DNA of 64,000 nucleotides from Streptomyces sp. ISL-100 (GCF_018614615.1 NZ_JAGGOK010000020.1:1-64000); one strand, 5' to 3'. Shown: positions 34,734 through 42,881, numbered from the stretch's first letter. The notes: a model not told the origin generated them from the sequence alone. Numbers and translations are program-made.

Positions 34734-35170
34734 CAGGGCCTCCCCGACGAGAGATGAAAGGCGCACCACGTGGTGTGGCCGTCGTCGCTGACTCCCCAGT
34801 TGTGGGCGAGGACAGCGACGAGGAAGAGGCCGCGGCCGGAAAGGTCGTCGTCGTCTGCCTTGGCCAGCTGGGCGGGGCTCGGGTTGCCGTCCGTGACCTC
34901 GACCCGCAGTACGCCGTCGGAGTAGATGGCTTTCAGCCCTACAGCGCCGTGCCCGTGCTGGATGCCGTTGGTCACGAGCTCCGACACCGCGAGGATCACG
35001 TTCTCAGCGGTCGGCTCAGGTACTCGCCACAGTCGCAGGTGGGCTGCAGTGATCTTGCGCATGTGTGCGACACGGCACTCGTCCGGGGTAAAGGCGACCG
35101 CGAAACCGGGGCCGATGCCCTGCTGTAGGTCCGAGGCGGCAGCGATGACCGCAGATGTGGCCGGGCTCAT
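34733..35170 (-). CDS. HATPase_c anti-sigma-factor-like ATP-binding protein
   Basis: The 145-residue protein starts at ATG 35170 with GGGAGG upstream. It carries the GHKL ATPase motifs of RsbW/SpoIIAB-like proteins: N-box SELVTNGIQHG, G1 VTDGNPSP and G2 GRGLFLV. Such proteins in Streptomyces bind ATP and act as serine kinases or anti-sigma regulators. No cognate sigma factor or antagonist is encoded beside it. First gene of the cassette, divergent from the aminotransferase gene. Confidence 0.85.
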   Translation of the reverse strand: MSPATSAVIAAASDLQQGIGPGFAVAFTPDECRVAHMRKITAAHLRLWRVPEPTAENVILAVSELVTNGIQHGHGAVGLKAIYSDGVLRVEVTDGNPSPAQLAKADDDDLSGRGLFLVAVLAHNWGVSDDGHTTWCAFHLSSGRP

Positions 35171-35376
35171 CGGGGGCCTCCCAGGTCGACGGTTCGGGGG
35201 ATCGTGCGATGTGCGGTGTTTTTGCGTCTCGCGGAACGCCTCACCTTGTTGATCACAAAGCGTGTCCGGACGGTAACCAGCGAACACCGAGTGGTCTGGA
35301 CTTGGGAATGACTTCCCGATGACGTTGACCCGTCAGTAACCACGTTTGGGGTGCCGCCGGAAAGCACTCTCCTGAC

Positions 35377-36171
35377 ATGCTGGGCAGCATGGTGACACTC
35401 GATGGAAAGCCCGCATCCGCAGAGGACTTGCTCCCCCTGGCGTTGATCAACCTGGGCCACTTCACGTCCATGCGCGTCGACGCCGACGGCACCATCCGCG
35501 GCCTCTCGCTGCACATGGAACGCCTCGTGAGGGACTGCAAGGCTGTGTGGGGGGCGGACCTGGACACCGAACGCGTCCGGGACTACGTCCGGCAGGGCCT
35601 GGAGGGGCAGACCAGGCCATGCACCGTACGCGTCACGATCTACGACCCCAAGGTCGACATGGGCCACCCGGCAGATGCCGACCAGCCGCGAATCATGGTG
35701 TCCGTACGAAGCGCCGGCGTCATGCCTCCGGAACCGCTGCGGGCGATGAGCGTTCCGTACGAGCGGGACCTTCCCGAGGTCAAGCACGTAGGACTCTTCG
35801 GAGCCTTGCACGCTCGCCGTGCAGCCCAACTCAACGGATTCGGCGACGCGCTCTTCGTCGGCCGCGACGGGCTCGTCTCCGAGGGCGGAACCTGGAACGT
35901 CGGCTTCGTCGACGGTGAGGGGACCGTGGTGTGGCCACAAGCCCCCGTGCTGCCCGGCGTCACCATGGCCCTGCTCCAGCAGCACGCCGAGCACCGCATC
36001 ACCACCGTCACCCTCGAACAGGCCAAGGGGATGGCGGCGGCCTTCGCAACAAATACGAGCATCGGCGTCAGGTCCCTCGCCGCGATCGACGACACCGAAC
36101 TGCCCGTCGAGCACCCGGTGCTGAGCCAGCTCCGCGACACCTACCTGTCCATCCCCGGCGAAGCCCTGTAG
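35377..36171 (+). CDS. class IV aminotransferase family protein
   Basis: The 264-residue protein has the fold-type IV PLP pattern: LGHFTSMRVDADGTIRGL, HMERLVRDC, the likely PLP lysine in EVKHVGLFGALHARR, and FVGRDGLVSEGGTWNVGFV followed by LPGVTMALL. The family includes branched-chain and D-amino acid aminotransferases and aminodeoxychorismate lyase; the substrate cannot be told. ATG 35377 or the internal ATG 35389 may start it. Nine bases separate it from the HTH-SUMF1 gene, so the two are probably co-transcribed. Confidence 0.85.
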   Translation: MLGSMVTLDGKPASAEDLLPLALINLGHFTSMRVDADGTIRGLSLHMERLVRDCKAVWGADLDTERVRDYVRQGLEGQTRPCTVRVTIYDPKVDMGHPADADQPRIMVSVRSAGVMPPEPLRAMSVPYERDLPEVKHVGLFGALHARRAAQLNGFGDALFVGRDGLVSEGGTWNVGFVDGEGTVVWPQAPVLPGVTMALLQQHAEHRITTVTLEQAKGMAAAFATNTSIGVRSLAAIDDTELPVEHPVLSQLRDTYLSIPGEAL

Positions 36172-36180
36172 GGCGAGGCC

Positions 36181-37101
36181 ATGACGGGGGTGACCAGATG
36201 GACCGGCCACGAGGCCGGCCTGCTGCGCAAGGCCATGCGCATGACTGGCAAGGCATTCGCCGAGCTGGTCGGCGTCAACCAGCGCCAGATCCCCAGGTGG
36301 GAGGGCCGAGGCGAGACCCTGGAACTCAGTCTCTCCAACCAAGCGGCCCTCGACACCGTCCTCTCGCAAGCCACCCGCGAGGTGCAGCAGCGATTCGCCT
36401 CGCTGCTCACGGAGAGAGCCGCCTTCGAACACGATGAGCGCGCCGAGGAACTGCTTCGCCGGGATTCGCGCACCAGCCGGCACTCCGGCGACGGGAAGCT
36501 GATGACCCTCATCGAGGAGGGCATCTACCTGTCTGGCGCTGAGAACCGTTCGGTCTGGCTGGACGCGTACCTCATCGACGTCTACCCGACGACCAACGAG
36601 GACTACGGGAAGTTCGTTGAAGCCACCGGGCACCGCCCCCCACGACACTGGCCCGGCGGCCAATACCCGATCGAACTGACCAACCACCCTGTGGTTTGGG
36701 TGACATGGCACGACGCCACCGCCTACACGCGCTGGTGCAACAAGCTGCTGCCCACGTCCAGGCAGTGGGAGAAAGCCGCCCGCGGCCCAAAGGGCCGTAT
36801 CTACCCGTGGGGCAGTGAACCGACGGCCGCGAAATGCAACGTCGCCGAGACAGGCATCGACATGACGACCCCCGTCTCCCGCTACCAGTCCGGCGTCAGC
36901 CCGTACGGCGTCCAGGACATGTGCGGCAATGTCTGGGAGTGGTGCTCCACCGAGGAGACCCCAGGTCGCGGCCGGCACGAGCTCAAAGGCAGCGCCTTCA
37001 CTTCGCCCTTCGAGCGCGCCGCACCGTCGCTGCAGAACGCGGCGAACGCCACGATGCTCGACAACGACACCGGATTCCGCTGCGTGAGCCCGCCTCCGTA
37101 A
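36181..37101 (+). CDS. HTH plus SUMF1/FGE-like fusion protein
   Basis: The 306-residue protein opens with an XRE-like HTH (about 10-50: LLRKAMRMTGKAFAELVGVN, then QIPRWEGRG) and continues with a formylglycine-generating-enzyme-like fold (about 105-305: AYLIDVYPTTNEDYGKFVEA, TWHDATAYTRWCN, YGVQDMCGNVWEWC, DTGFRC). The paired active-site Cys of true FGE, expected in the RGGS-like stretch near the end, are replaced by KGSAFTSPFERAAPS, so oxidase activity is doubtful. It may be a regulator with a ligand-sensing SUMF1 fold. It follows the aminotransferase gene directly. Confidence 0.82.
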   Translation: MTGVTRWTGHEAGLLRKAMRMTGKAFAELVGVNQRQIPRWEGRGETLELSLSNQAALDTVLSQATREVQQRFASLLTERAAFEHDERAEELLRRDSRTSRHSGDGKLMTLIEEGIYLSGAENRSVWLDAYLIDVYPTTNEDYGKFVEATGHRPPRHWPGGQYPIELTNHPVVWVTWHDATAYTRWCNKLLPTSRQWEKAARGPKGRIYPWGSEPTAAKCNVAETGIDMTTPVSRYQSGVSPYGVQDMCGNVWEWCSTEETPGRGRHELKGSAFTSPFERAAPSLQNAANATMLDNDTGFRCVSPPP

Positions 37102-37115
37102 CGAGGCGCTGGACA

Positions 37116-37137
37116 GCCCCCCGCGCGGGCGAGGGGC
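37116..37137. terminator. short GC-rich hairpin between convergent genes
   Basis: gcccc (37116-37120) pairs with ggggc (37133-37137) around a GC-rich loop that can itself pair. It sits between the convergent SUMF1 and resolvase-like genes. The stem is short, so this is a weak call. Confidence 0.3.
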
Positions 37138-37139
37138 CG

Positions 37140-37769
37140 TCACCGGTTCCCCACCGTGGTCTCAGACGTCACGAGAGCAACGAACCCCAAGTGTGCTTCG
37201 ACAAGCTGAAGTTGTACCTCGTACTCGTCGAGGTTCGGGCTGATGACCGAGTGCGTCACCGCTACGACCCCGTCGGCGAATCCCGACCGAATCTGCTGGC
37301 ACACGAAGGACCAGCCAGGCCGTGTCTGTGGATCGGTCGCGCCGTGCCGGTCCGTGACGGCCTGGCCCATCCCGGTTTGCCAGCCCTTTTGCAGCGCGAA
37401 CTGACGTGCTTTTTCGCGGGAATGCGTCGGCTCCTGGCCCCCGATGGGGAGCGCGTACAGGCACACCCGGGGAACCCGGCCGACTGCCCAGAGCTGTGCG
37501 ATGCGGTTGTCGAGAACGTCGATTCGAGCCTTCATCAGCCGCACGACAGGGTCGGTTGCGACGCGGACTTCGCTGGGATCGTGTCTCGCCTGGAAGGCGC
37601 GCTCTTCGTCCATCCAGTCCTGCCCACGGTGGGGGGTGGTGCCCTGGCGCATTGCTGGCCTCGGCTTCCTCGGAAGAGTGAGGGGTGGGGCGCCGTCCGC
37701 GACGGGGGACGCGGACGGCGTTCCTTCCGACCGGGGAGGCCCGGCCCGTACGACGGCAGCAGTAACCAT
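37140..37769 (-). CDS. resolvase-like (serine recombinase N-terminal-like) protein
   Basis: The 209-residue protein has a disordered first 85 residues, then a segment resembling the N-terminal fold of serine recombinases or a Streptomyces family derived from it: VCLYALPIGGQEPTHSREKA, RPGWSFVCQQIRSGFADGVV and LDEYEVQLQLVEAHLGFVAL. No DNA-binding C-terminal region follows and a catalytic Ser is not obvious, so it is unlikely to recombine DNA. There is no ribosome site at ATG 37769; the start is uncertain. Confidence 0.55.
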   Translation of the reverse strand: MVTAAVVRAGPPRSEGTPSASPVADGAPPLTLPRKPRPAMRQGTTPHRGQDWMDEERAFQARHDPSEVRVATDPVVRLMKARIDVLDNRIAQLWAVGRVPRVCLYALPIGGQEPTHSREKARQFALQKGWQTGMGQAVTDRHGATDPQTRPGWSFVCQQIRSGFADGVVAVTHSVISPNLDEYEVQLQLVEAHLGFVALVTSETTVGNR

Positions 37770-37928
37770 GCGTCACAAACGATCATGAACTGACGGACAG
37801 TCATGTGCTGCGCACTCCTAGCTTGCTCCTTTTTGGGATGCGCGCGCAACAAAGTCACCGAGAATCCAAAAAGGCGCGAACACCCGTGCCCGTGGCCAAC
37901 GTTGACGGAGGCGTGCGAGACTGCGCCT

Positions 37929-38774
37929 ATGACGCAGAAGAGAGCGACGCCGTCAATCAAGAGACGACGGGTGGGCGCCCAACTGCGCCGATGGCGCGAA
38001 GAGATGGGTATGCCCTCTGGTGACGCGGCCCGAGCCATGGGATGGCGGCAAGATCGCTTCTCGCGCGTTGAGCGCGGCTACTACCGCGTCACGCGCGACG
38101 AGGTGCTCGACCTGTGCGCGAAGCTGGGTGTCGATGATCCAGAAGGAGTGGCCGAAGTGGCCCGCGTCGCCGGGGAGCCGGCCGGCACGGGCTGGTGGGC
38201 GGCGTACGCTCCCAAGGTCAGTGAGGCTTATCTCGACTTCGTCGAGCTGGAGGCCGAGGCGGAGACTATCCGCATCCAGCATCCGAAGGTCGTACCCGGG
38301 TTGGTTCAGTCCCCTGGATACGTCAGGGAGATGCATTCGAGTGCACGGTCGAACGACCCGGAGTCGCTGATCGCTATCCGACTGGCTCGACAAGAAGTTC
38401 TCAGCCGAGCCAAGTTCCATGGACTCATCCCGGAATCAGCCTTGCACGCCCAGTTTGCGTCGGGCCCTGGTCTCATGCGGGACCAGATCCGCAAGCTCCT
38501 GGACGCTTCCGAGATGCCGAACGTCACGCTGCAGATCGTGCCACTGACCGCGCACCCGGCTTACGGCTCAAATGGCGCGATGACGATCCTCACGTTCCGG
38601 AATCCGTGGACGCCTGTCGCCAGTGTCGACAACCCGATGGGTGGTTCTCATACGTACGACCCTGAGCAAGTCGCCTACCTGGAAGCTGAGTTTGACAACA
38701 TCGCTTCCGCAGCACTTCCCGTGGACAAGTCGCGGGATCTCCTTAATGAGTACCTGGAAGGACTGCACAAGTGA
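37929..38774 (+). CDS. XRE-family regulator with DUF5753 domain (Scr1-like)
   Basis: The 281-residue protein has an N-terminal HTH (about 10-65: GAQLRRWREEMGMPSGDAAR, RQDRFSRVERGYYRV) and a C-terminal DUF5753 (about 95-275: VPGLVQSPGYVREM, then ASEMPNVTLQIVPLTAHPAY, YLEAEFDNI). Start ATG 37929 places the HTH at the usual distance. The stop overlaps the next gene's GTG. XRE/DUF5753 plus DUF397 pairs are a widespread Streptomyces antitoxin-toxin-like or morphogenesis-regulating pair. Confidence 0.92.
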   Translation: MTQKRATPSIKRRRVGAQLRRWREEMGMPSGDAARAMGWRQDRFSRVERGYYRVTRDEVLDLCAKLGVDDPEGVAEVARVAGEPAGTGWWAAYAPKVSEAYLDFVELEAEAETIRIQHPKVVPGLVQSPGYVREMHSSARSNDPESLIAIRLARQEVLSRAKFHGLIPESALHAQFASGPGLMRDQIRKLLDASEMPNVTLQIVPLTAHPAYGSNGAMTILTFRNPWTPVASVDNPMGGSHTYDPEQVAYLEAEFDNIASAALPVDKSRDLLNEYLEGLHK

Positions 38775-39013
38775 CCACCAAGACCGGACACGTCTTCATG
38801 GCCCCCGACTTCGAGGGCGCCGCCTGGAGGAAGTCCAAGTACAGCGGCGACTCCCAGGGACAATGCTTCGAGTGCGCTGACGTTACTGCGACGCACAATG
38901 GTGTCGCCGTTCGTGACTCGAAGGACCCTCAGGGCCCCGCCCTGCTGTTCACGACAGAGGCGTTCACCGGCTTCATCGAGGCCGTAAGCCGGAACGAGTT
39001 CACGCAACCCTGA
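38771..39013 (+). CDS. DUF397 protein, partner of the XRE/DUF5753 regulator
   Basis: The 80-residue protein starts at GTG 38771 in a GTGA overlap. It has the DUF397 hallmarks: AWRKSKYSGD, a CxxC-like QCFECADV, VAVRDSKDP and FTTEAFTGFI. DUF397 proteins are small partners of XRE/DUF5753 regulators in Streptomyces. A strong terminator follows at 39032. Confidence 0.92.
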   Translation: MTTKTGHVFMAPDFEGAAWRKSKYSGDSQGQCFECADVTATHNGVAVRDSKDPQGPALLFTTEAFTGFIEAVSRNEFTQP

Positions 39014-39031
39014 CCCCCGCTTCTCACGAAC

Positions 39032-39074
39032 GTGGCCCGTTTCCCCCCGCCTGTAACAGGGGGAATCGGGCCAC
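39032..39074 (+). terminator. strong hairpin terminator after the DUF397 gene
   Basis: gtggcccg plus the neighbouring tttccccc run (39032-39047) pairs with gggggaa and cgggccac (39058-39074) to give a long, nearly perfect stem. It lies between the DUF397 gene and the convergent recombinase, so it may serve both. Confidence 0.8.
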
Positions 39075-39160
39075 TCTCGTACAGCCGTACCCGTGGGTGG
39101 ATGGAGCGTACCCCGCTGTGATCGAACGCTGGAAGGCGGCGCACGGCAGACCGGGCTGGC

Positions 39161-40342
39161 TCACAGTGAATCCTTCACCTCTGGCCCGAGCGCGCTGTGG
39201 CCGTACATCGGGATCTTGGCGAAAGGGTCGTGACTCTTCTGCTGCGCAGGACGGACGTACACGCGGCGAGGGATCGGGGACCCCTTCGCCCAGCGCCCCG
39301 CCTCCTCCAGCTCCTCATCGGTTGCGCCGTGCTCGGCCAGGTCGGTGGCGCCGCCGGCGCGGAGGCCCTGGGCGGACACCGGGCGCCCATCGGTGACCAG
39401 GCCCGCGTTCTTGAACCAGAGCTGGACCCGCTCGTTGACGGTGTGGCCGCGCAGGTAGTCGCCCCGCACGGTGGCTGTCTTCTGCCGGGTTTCAGTGGCT
39501 GCGACGGTGCCGTCTTTGAGGAGATGGCGGAACAGCGGACCGCTGGTGATGCCCTGGTCCGCGAGGTGGACCAGCCATCGCCGCATCCTGGCGACGAGGA
39601 GGAGGTCTGGCCGGTCGTGGAGGGTCAGGGTCTGCTCCTCCTCCTGGTGCGTCTTGTCCTTCAGCAGCCACACGACGATCCGGTCGTCGAGAACGGTGAG
39701 ATCTTCGATGTCCAGATCGGCGTCCTCGATACGGCGGGCGAGGAAGCGGTAGCCGAAGGCGAACATGGCGGCGTCGCGCCAGCCGATCGGGCGGTTGTCG
39801 GCTTCGGCGGCCGCCATCATCGGGACGAGGTACGGCAGGGTGATGGGGAATGCCTGCTTCTTGCGTGACGCGCGCTTGTTCTTGGCGCGGTAGTCCTTGA
39901 GGAGTTGCAGGTAGAGGCTGTTGTCGGGCTGCTTGCCCATGGGCATGGACGTGCGGATCAGGGACATGTAGTTACGGATCGTCGCGACCTTGAGCTTCTG
40001 GCTCATGAGGTGCCTGCCGTATTCCGTGTACGTCGCGGTGGTGCAAGGGACTGCGACGCGGCCCTCCGTGGAGCACCACTCCCGGAAGCGACGCATGGCG
40101 GAGCCCCGCGGGCCGGACTCGTTGCCGCCCGCCTCGTCCAGAGCTCGGGCGGTCTCCTTGGAGACGTACAGGTCTCGCTCGGTGTACCGCGGCCCGTCTG
40201 CGGCGGTGGGGATCTCCTCGCCGGGCCGCAGGACGGTGTTGTGGTCGACGTACGGGCCGGGGGGCGTCCCGGGGGCCAGAGGCTCCCCGTCCTCGACGAG
40301 TTCGGCATCAATGATCTCGACGAGTTCCGTCCCTACGTTCAT
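39161..40342 (-). CDS. tyrosine recombinase / integrase-like protein
   Basis: The 393-residue protein starts at ATG 40342 behind AGGGGGA. The N-terminal part resembles a core-binding domain (ATYTEYGRHLMSQKLKVATI). The catalytic half shows box I Arg in FGYRFLARRIEDADLD, the beta-hairpin Lys in LLKDKTHQ, box II QGLRAGGATDLAEHG (Gln where His is usual), GRWAKGS, and the Tyr in RRVYVRP. It would cut and join element DNA at an attachment site by a 3'-phosphotyrosine link. The His-to-Gln change is tolerated in some members. No tRNA or att repeat was found beside it. Confidence 0.8.
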   Translation of the reverse strand: MNVGTELVEIIDAELVEDGEPLAPGTPPGPYVDHNTVLRPGEEIPTAADGPRYTERDLYVSKETARALDEAGGNESGPRGSAMRRFREWCSTEGRVAVPCTTATYTEYGRHLMSQKLKVATIRNYMSLIRTSMPMGKQPDNSLYLQLLKDYRAKNKRASRKKQAFPITLPYLVPMMAAAEADNRPIGWRDAAMFAFGYRFLARRIEDADLDIEDLTVLDDRIVVWLLKDKTHQEEEQTLTLHDRPDLLLVARMRRWLVHLADQGITSGPLFRHLLKDGTVAATETRQKTATVRGDYLRGHTVNERVQLWFKNAGLVTDGRPVSAQGLRAGGATDLAEHGATDEELEEAGRWAKGSPIPRRVYVRPAQQKSHDPFAKIPMYGHSALGPEVKDSL

Positions 40343-40380
40343 CAAATCCCCCTGGTCAGCGACATGTTGGGCTCAGAATA

Positions 40381-40406
40381 CCGACGACAATCGTAATTAT
40401 CGTCGG
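40381..40406. promoter_or_regulatory. AT-rich operator/promoter candidate upstream of the recombinase
   Basis: ccgacga (40381-40387) and tcgtcgg (40400-40406) form a 7-bp dyad around an AT-rich centre (caatcgtaatta), 39 bases upstream of the recombinase ATG. AT-rich sequence is rare in this window, so a promoter with an overlapping operator is plausible. Confidence 0.35.
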
Positions 40407-40570
40407 CTACCTATGGGTAACTCGCTGAATCCGTGTGAGGTCAATCGCGTCTGCACCGGCGCGTCCGGGTGGGCTCATTTGCGCCCTTGCGTACACACGT
40501 TCGAGAGGGGAAAGTTCCAGGGCACCACAGCACGTCATCAGCCCCTTCATTGAAGTGAGCGAGGACGACC

Positions 40571-40741
40571 ATGCCCAACCGAGAACCGTCCAGCAGCGCC
40601 GGCGAGTCCGGGCTCCTGATCGCCGTTGAGCAACTGGCCCGCGTGCAAGACCGTTTCGATACCCAGGAGTCCGACCCGACCGGTACCTCCGCCGGGGACG
40701 ACGGAGACAACCGCGACGGCCTGAATCACCCAGAGGCGTAG
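40571..40741 (+). CDS. 56-aa acidic peptide, candidate RiPP precursor
   Basis: ATG 40571 to TAG 40741, with GAGGA six bases upstream, encodes 56 residues. The first half has a helical, leader-like stretch (SGLLIAVEQLARVQDRFDTQ); the second half is acidic and small-residue rich (DPTGTSAGDDGDNRDGLNHP). A perfect 13-bp hairpin follows immediately, before the JmjC oxygenase gene. This is the same precursor-hairpin-enzyme layout as in the lanthipeptide operon at 31 kb. No Cys is present, so lanthionine chemistry is excluded. Hydroxylation of Asp/Asn by the oxygenase and phosphorylation of Ser/Thr by the kinase are the obvious possibilities. The RiPP role is an inference. Confidence 0.6.
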   Translation: MPNREPSSSAGESGLLIAVEQLARVQDRFDTQESDPTGTSAGDDGDNRDGLNHPEA

Positions 40742-40759
40742 GCGCCGTTTCTTCCGCAC

Positions 40760-40790
40760 CGGGGCCCGCCGCGGTCTGCGGCGGGCCCCG
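40760..40790 (+). terminator. 13-bp hairpin between peptide and JmjC genes
   Basis: cggggcccgccgc (40760-40772) pairs perfectly with 40778-40790 across a five-base loop. There is no U-tract. It lies 18 bases after the peptide gene and 24 before the JmjC start, suggesting partial termination that favours the peptide message. Confidence 0.75.
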
Positions 40791-40814
40791 TCCCTCACGA
40801 TTCCCGGAGGCCAT

Positions 40815-42038
40815 GTGCAGCACCAGCTTGTTCACGCCATCGAGTCCGCACTCGCTTGGGACGGCTCGGCCCCCATGGGCTCCGCGTTCACCAAGGGCAA
40901 CGTCCCTGACCCGACCCTTCTCCCGCGGCTGATGAACCCGGCCCGGCTTCTTGACACCGTGATGCGCCGCGGCCTGTCGCACCCCCAATTCCGGGCCTTC
41001 AAGGACGGGCATGAGCTTCATCCTGGCGAGTACTTCACCGACACGGTCACCCGCCGCGGTCAGGGCGTCCGGTTCGCGAACATGACGCGCCTTGGGGCGC
41101 TGATGTGCGAGGGCTGCACTCTGGTCCTCGACGAACTCGACTTCTTCGACCCCACCCTTGAGGTCGCCTGTCGGGCGTTGCAGTGGTGGTCTCGCGAACT
41201 CGTCCAGGTCAACGCGTACCTCACGACCCAGGGCGCGGCCGGGTTCGCATTGCACTGGGACGACCATGACGTGGTGATCCTGCAGATGGCCGGTGAGAAG
41301 TCGTGGGACGTGCGTGGTGTGTCCCGACCGGTGCCGATGTACCGGGACGCCGCACCGAACAACGACGCGCCGGAACAGTCCATTTGGCGGGGAACGCTCA
41401 GGGCCGGGGACGTCATGCACATACCCCGAGGCCACTGGCACCAGGCCACCCGCACCGACAGCGGCGACGGGTACAGCCTGCACTTGACGTTCGGGTTCGT
41501 GAAGCGCACGGGAGTGAACTGGCTGACTTGGCTGGCCGACCAGTGCCGGCGCGAGGAGGGGTTCCGCGCGGACCTGGACCGGTGGGGCACGGCTGAGGGG
41601 AAGGCCGAGCAGACCGCCGCGCTCGCGTCCGCGACTACCCGGCTGGCCGACGAGTTCCCCCCGGCCGCCTTCCTCGCGTCCCGCGAGCAGGAGCGCACGG
41701 CCGCCCGGCACGTGCAGACCTCCCGCCTCTTCGGGCCACCGACCGCCGTGGTGTGCGTGACCGAGTTCCCGCCGCTCGTCGAACCGGACGGCGAACACGT
41801 CACTGTCTCCGCAACGGGCAAGCGCCTCACCTTCCACGGCAAGACGCTGCCCGCGCTACGCCTATTCCTGTCCGGCGCGCCGGTGGAGATCAAGCAGGCA
41901 GGCATCGAGACCGGCATCGACGCTGGGGAACTCGCCGACATCCTGATCCGGGAGGGGTTGTGCGCGGAGCTGACCGACGAATTGTTCTCGGGCTATACCG
42001 GTCTGGTCCCTCCCGCGCCGTCCTCGAACGGGCTCTAG
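40815..42038 (+). CDS. JmjC/cupin_4-type Fe(II)/2-oxoglutarate oxygenase
   Basis: The 407-residue protein starts at GTG 40815 with GGAGG just upstream. It has the JmjC iron-binding layout: HWDD (His147, Asp149) and a later MHIPRGHWHQA (His207 or His209), with QMAGEKSWDV between, as in ribosomal-oxygenase-like hydroxylases. A C-terminal winged-helix-like tail follows (about 320-400). Such enzymes hydroxylate protein or peptide side chains. The preceding 56-aa peptide is the proposed substrate; the following reductase and kinase would complete a pathway. Its stop codon lies inside the left arm of a 38-bp inverted repeat. Confidence 0.85.
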   Translation: MQHQLVHAIESALAWDGSAPMGSAFTKGNVPDPTLLPRLMNPARLLDTVMRRGLSHPQFRAFKDGHELHPGEYFTDTVTRRGQGVRFANMTRLGALMCEGCTLVLDELDFFDPTLEVACRALQWWSRELVQVNAYLTTQGAAGFALHWDDHDVVILQMAGEKSWDVRGVSRPVPMYRDAAPNNDAPEQSIWRGTLRAGDVMHIPRGHWHQATRTDSGDGYSLHLTFGFVKRTGVNWLTWLADQCRREEGFRADLDRWGTAEGKAEQTAALASATTRLADEFPPAAFLASREQERTAARHVQTSRLFGPPTAVVCVTEFPPLVEPDGEHVTVSATGKRLTFHGKTLPALRLFLSGAPVEIKQAGIETGIDAGELADILIREGLCAELTDELFSGYTGLVPPAPSSNGL

Positions 42039-42119
42039 AGGCAATGCCGTGACTCTGTTGGTGATCTTGTGGGGGGTGCTGACAAGATCACCAACAGAGT
42101 CACGGCATTGCCTCTAGAG
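42033..42119. repeat. perfect 38-bp inverted repeat with 11-base loop
   Basis: Bases 42033-42070 are the exact reverse complement of 42082-42119, separated by ggggggtgctg. The left arm begins inside the last codons of the JmjC gene, and the right arm runs into the aldo/keto reductase frame. It is far longer than a normal terminator. It could be a terminator, an invertible or MITE-like remnant, or the scar of a replication template switch. Confidence 0.95.
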
Positions 42120-42881
42120 GTCGGCATCACCGCGGTCGATACGGCCTACAACTACGGCCGCTACGAGGGGCACCGGGCGCTCGTGGATGAGGCAGGCGAA
42201 CTCCTGGACCGCTTCGAGGTGTCGACCAAAGTGGGGTACTTTCCCGACGGTCACGACCTCGACCCGGAGCGGTTGCGGGCCGCCGTAGCCGAGACAGGGG
42301 AAGCCCTCGGCCGGGTGCCCGACACGGTGTTCCTGCACAACCCCGAGCACGATCCAGGACGGTTCGTGGTTGCGTGCGAGACGCTTGCCGCCTGCCAGGC
42401 CGCGGGCCTTTGCGTGGCCTGGGGGATCGCCACGTGGAACCCGCTGCCCCTGGTGCCGGTGGCGGCCGGGGTGCCCGTACGGCCAGATGTGGTCATGGTG
42501 CGCGCCGGCCTGGCCACGCCCGGCCCGGTCCTCGACGCCGCCGAGAACCTGGCCCACGAGCTAAGTGGCAGGGCGATGTGGGGTATGGCACCCTTTGCGG
42601 GCGACCCGTCAGATCCGGTCTGGTCCGGTCTCGACACCGGCTTGTTCCTCGAACCAGGGCAGCCGGCTGTATCGAGCGTCCAGGCCAGACTGGCAGCAGC
42701 ATTCGCCGTCCCCTCCGTTAGCAGGATCGCCGTGGGCACTTCCCAGCCGGACCACCTCGCCGAGCTCGCCGCCGCTACCCGCGTCGCGACCAGCACGGAA
42801 ATGGTTCACGCCTACCGCACACTGCTTCGGGAACGGGCCGGACGCGGAAAGGAACCCGCCCGTGCAGCCCACCATGGATGA
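42069..42881 (+). CDS. aldo/keto reductase, N-terminus apparently replaced
   Basis: The 270-residue frame contains the AKR tetrad: Asp in ITAVDTAYNYGRYEG, Tyr of the same motif, Lys in VSTKVGYFPDG and His in VFLHNPEHDP. These enzymes reduce carbonyls with NADPH. The usual first beta strand (a GLGT-like segment) is missing: the frame enters through the right arm of the 38-bp inverted repeat, and the only upstream start (GTG 42069) lies in the hairpin loop. The first 17 residues look unrelated to AKR. The 3' end overlaps the kinase gene. It may be expressed poorly or be a damaged gene. Confidence 0.75.
   Translation: MGGADKITNRVTALPLEVGITAVDTAYNYGRYEGHRALVDEAGELLDRFEVSTKVGYFPDGHDLDPERLRAAVAETGEALGRVPDTVFLHNPEHDPGRFVVACETLAACQAAGLCVAWGIATWNPLPLVPVAAGVPVRPDVVMVRAGLATPGPVLDAAENLAHELSGRAMWGMAPFAGDPSDPVWSGLDTGLFLEPGQPAVSSVQARLAAAFAVPSVSRIAVGTSQPDHLAELAAATRVATSTEMVHAYRTLLRERAGRGKEPARAAHHG

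Noticed and set aside
35167..37143. 658-codon minus-strand frame over the aminotransferase and SUMF1 genes
   Set aside because: The plus-strand genes have clear PLP and SUMF1 motifs. The minus frame is their shadow.
40407..41837. 476-codon minus-strand frame over the JmjC gene
   Set aside because: It is the shadow of the plus-strand oxygenase gene, which has an HxD...H iron site and a good ribosome site.
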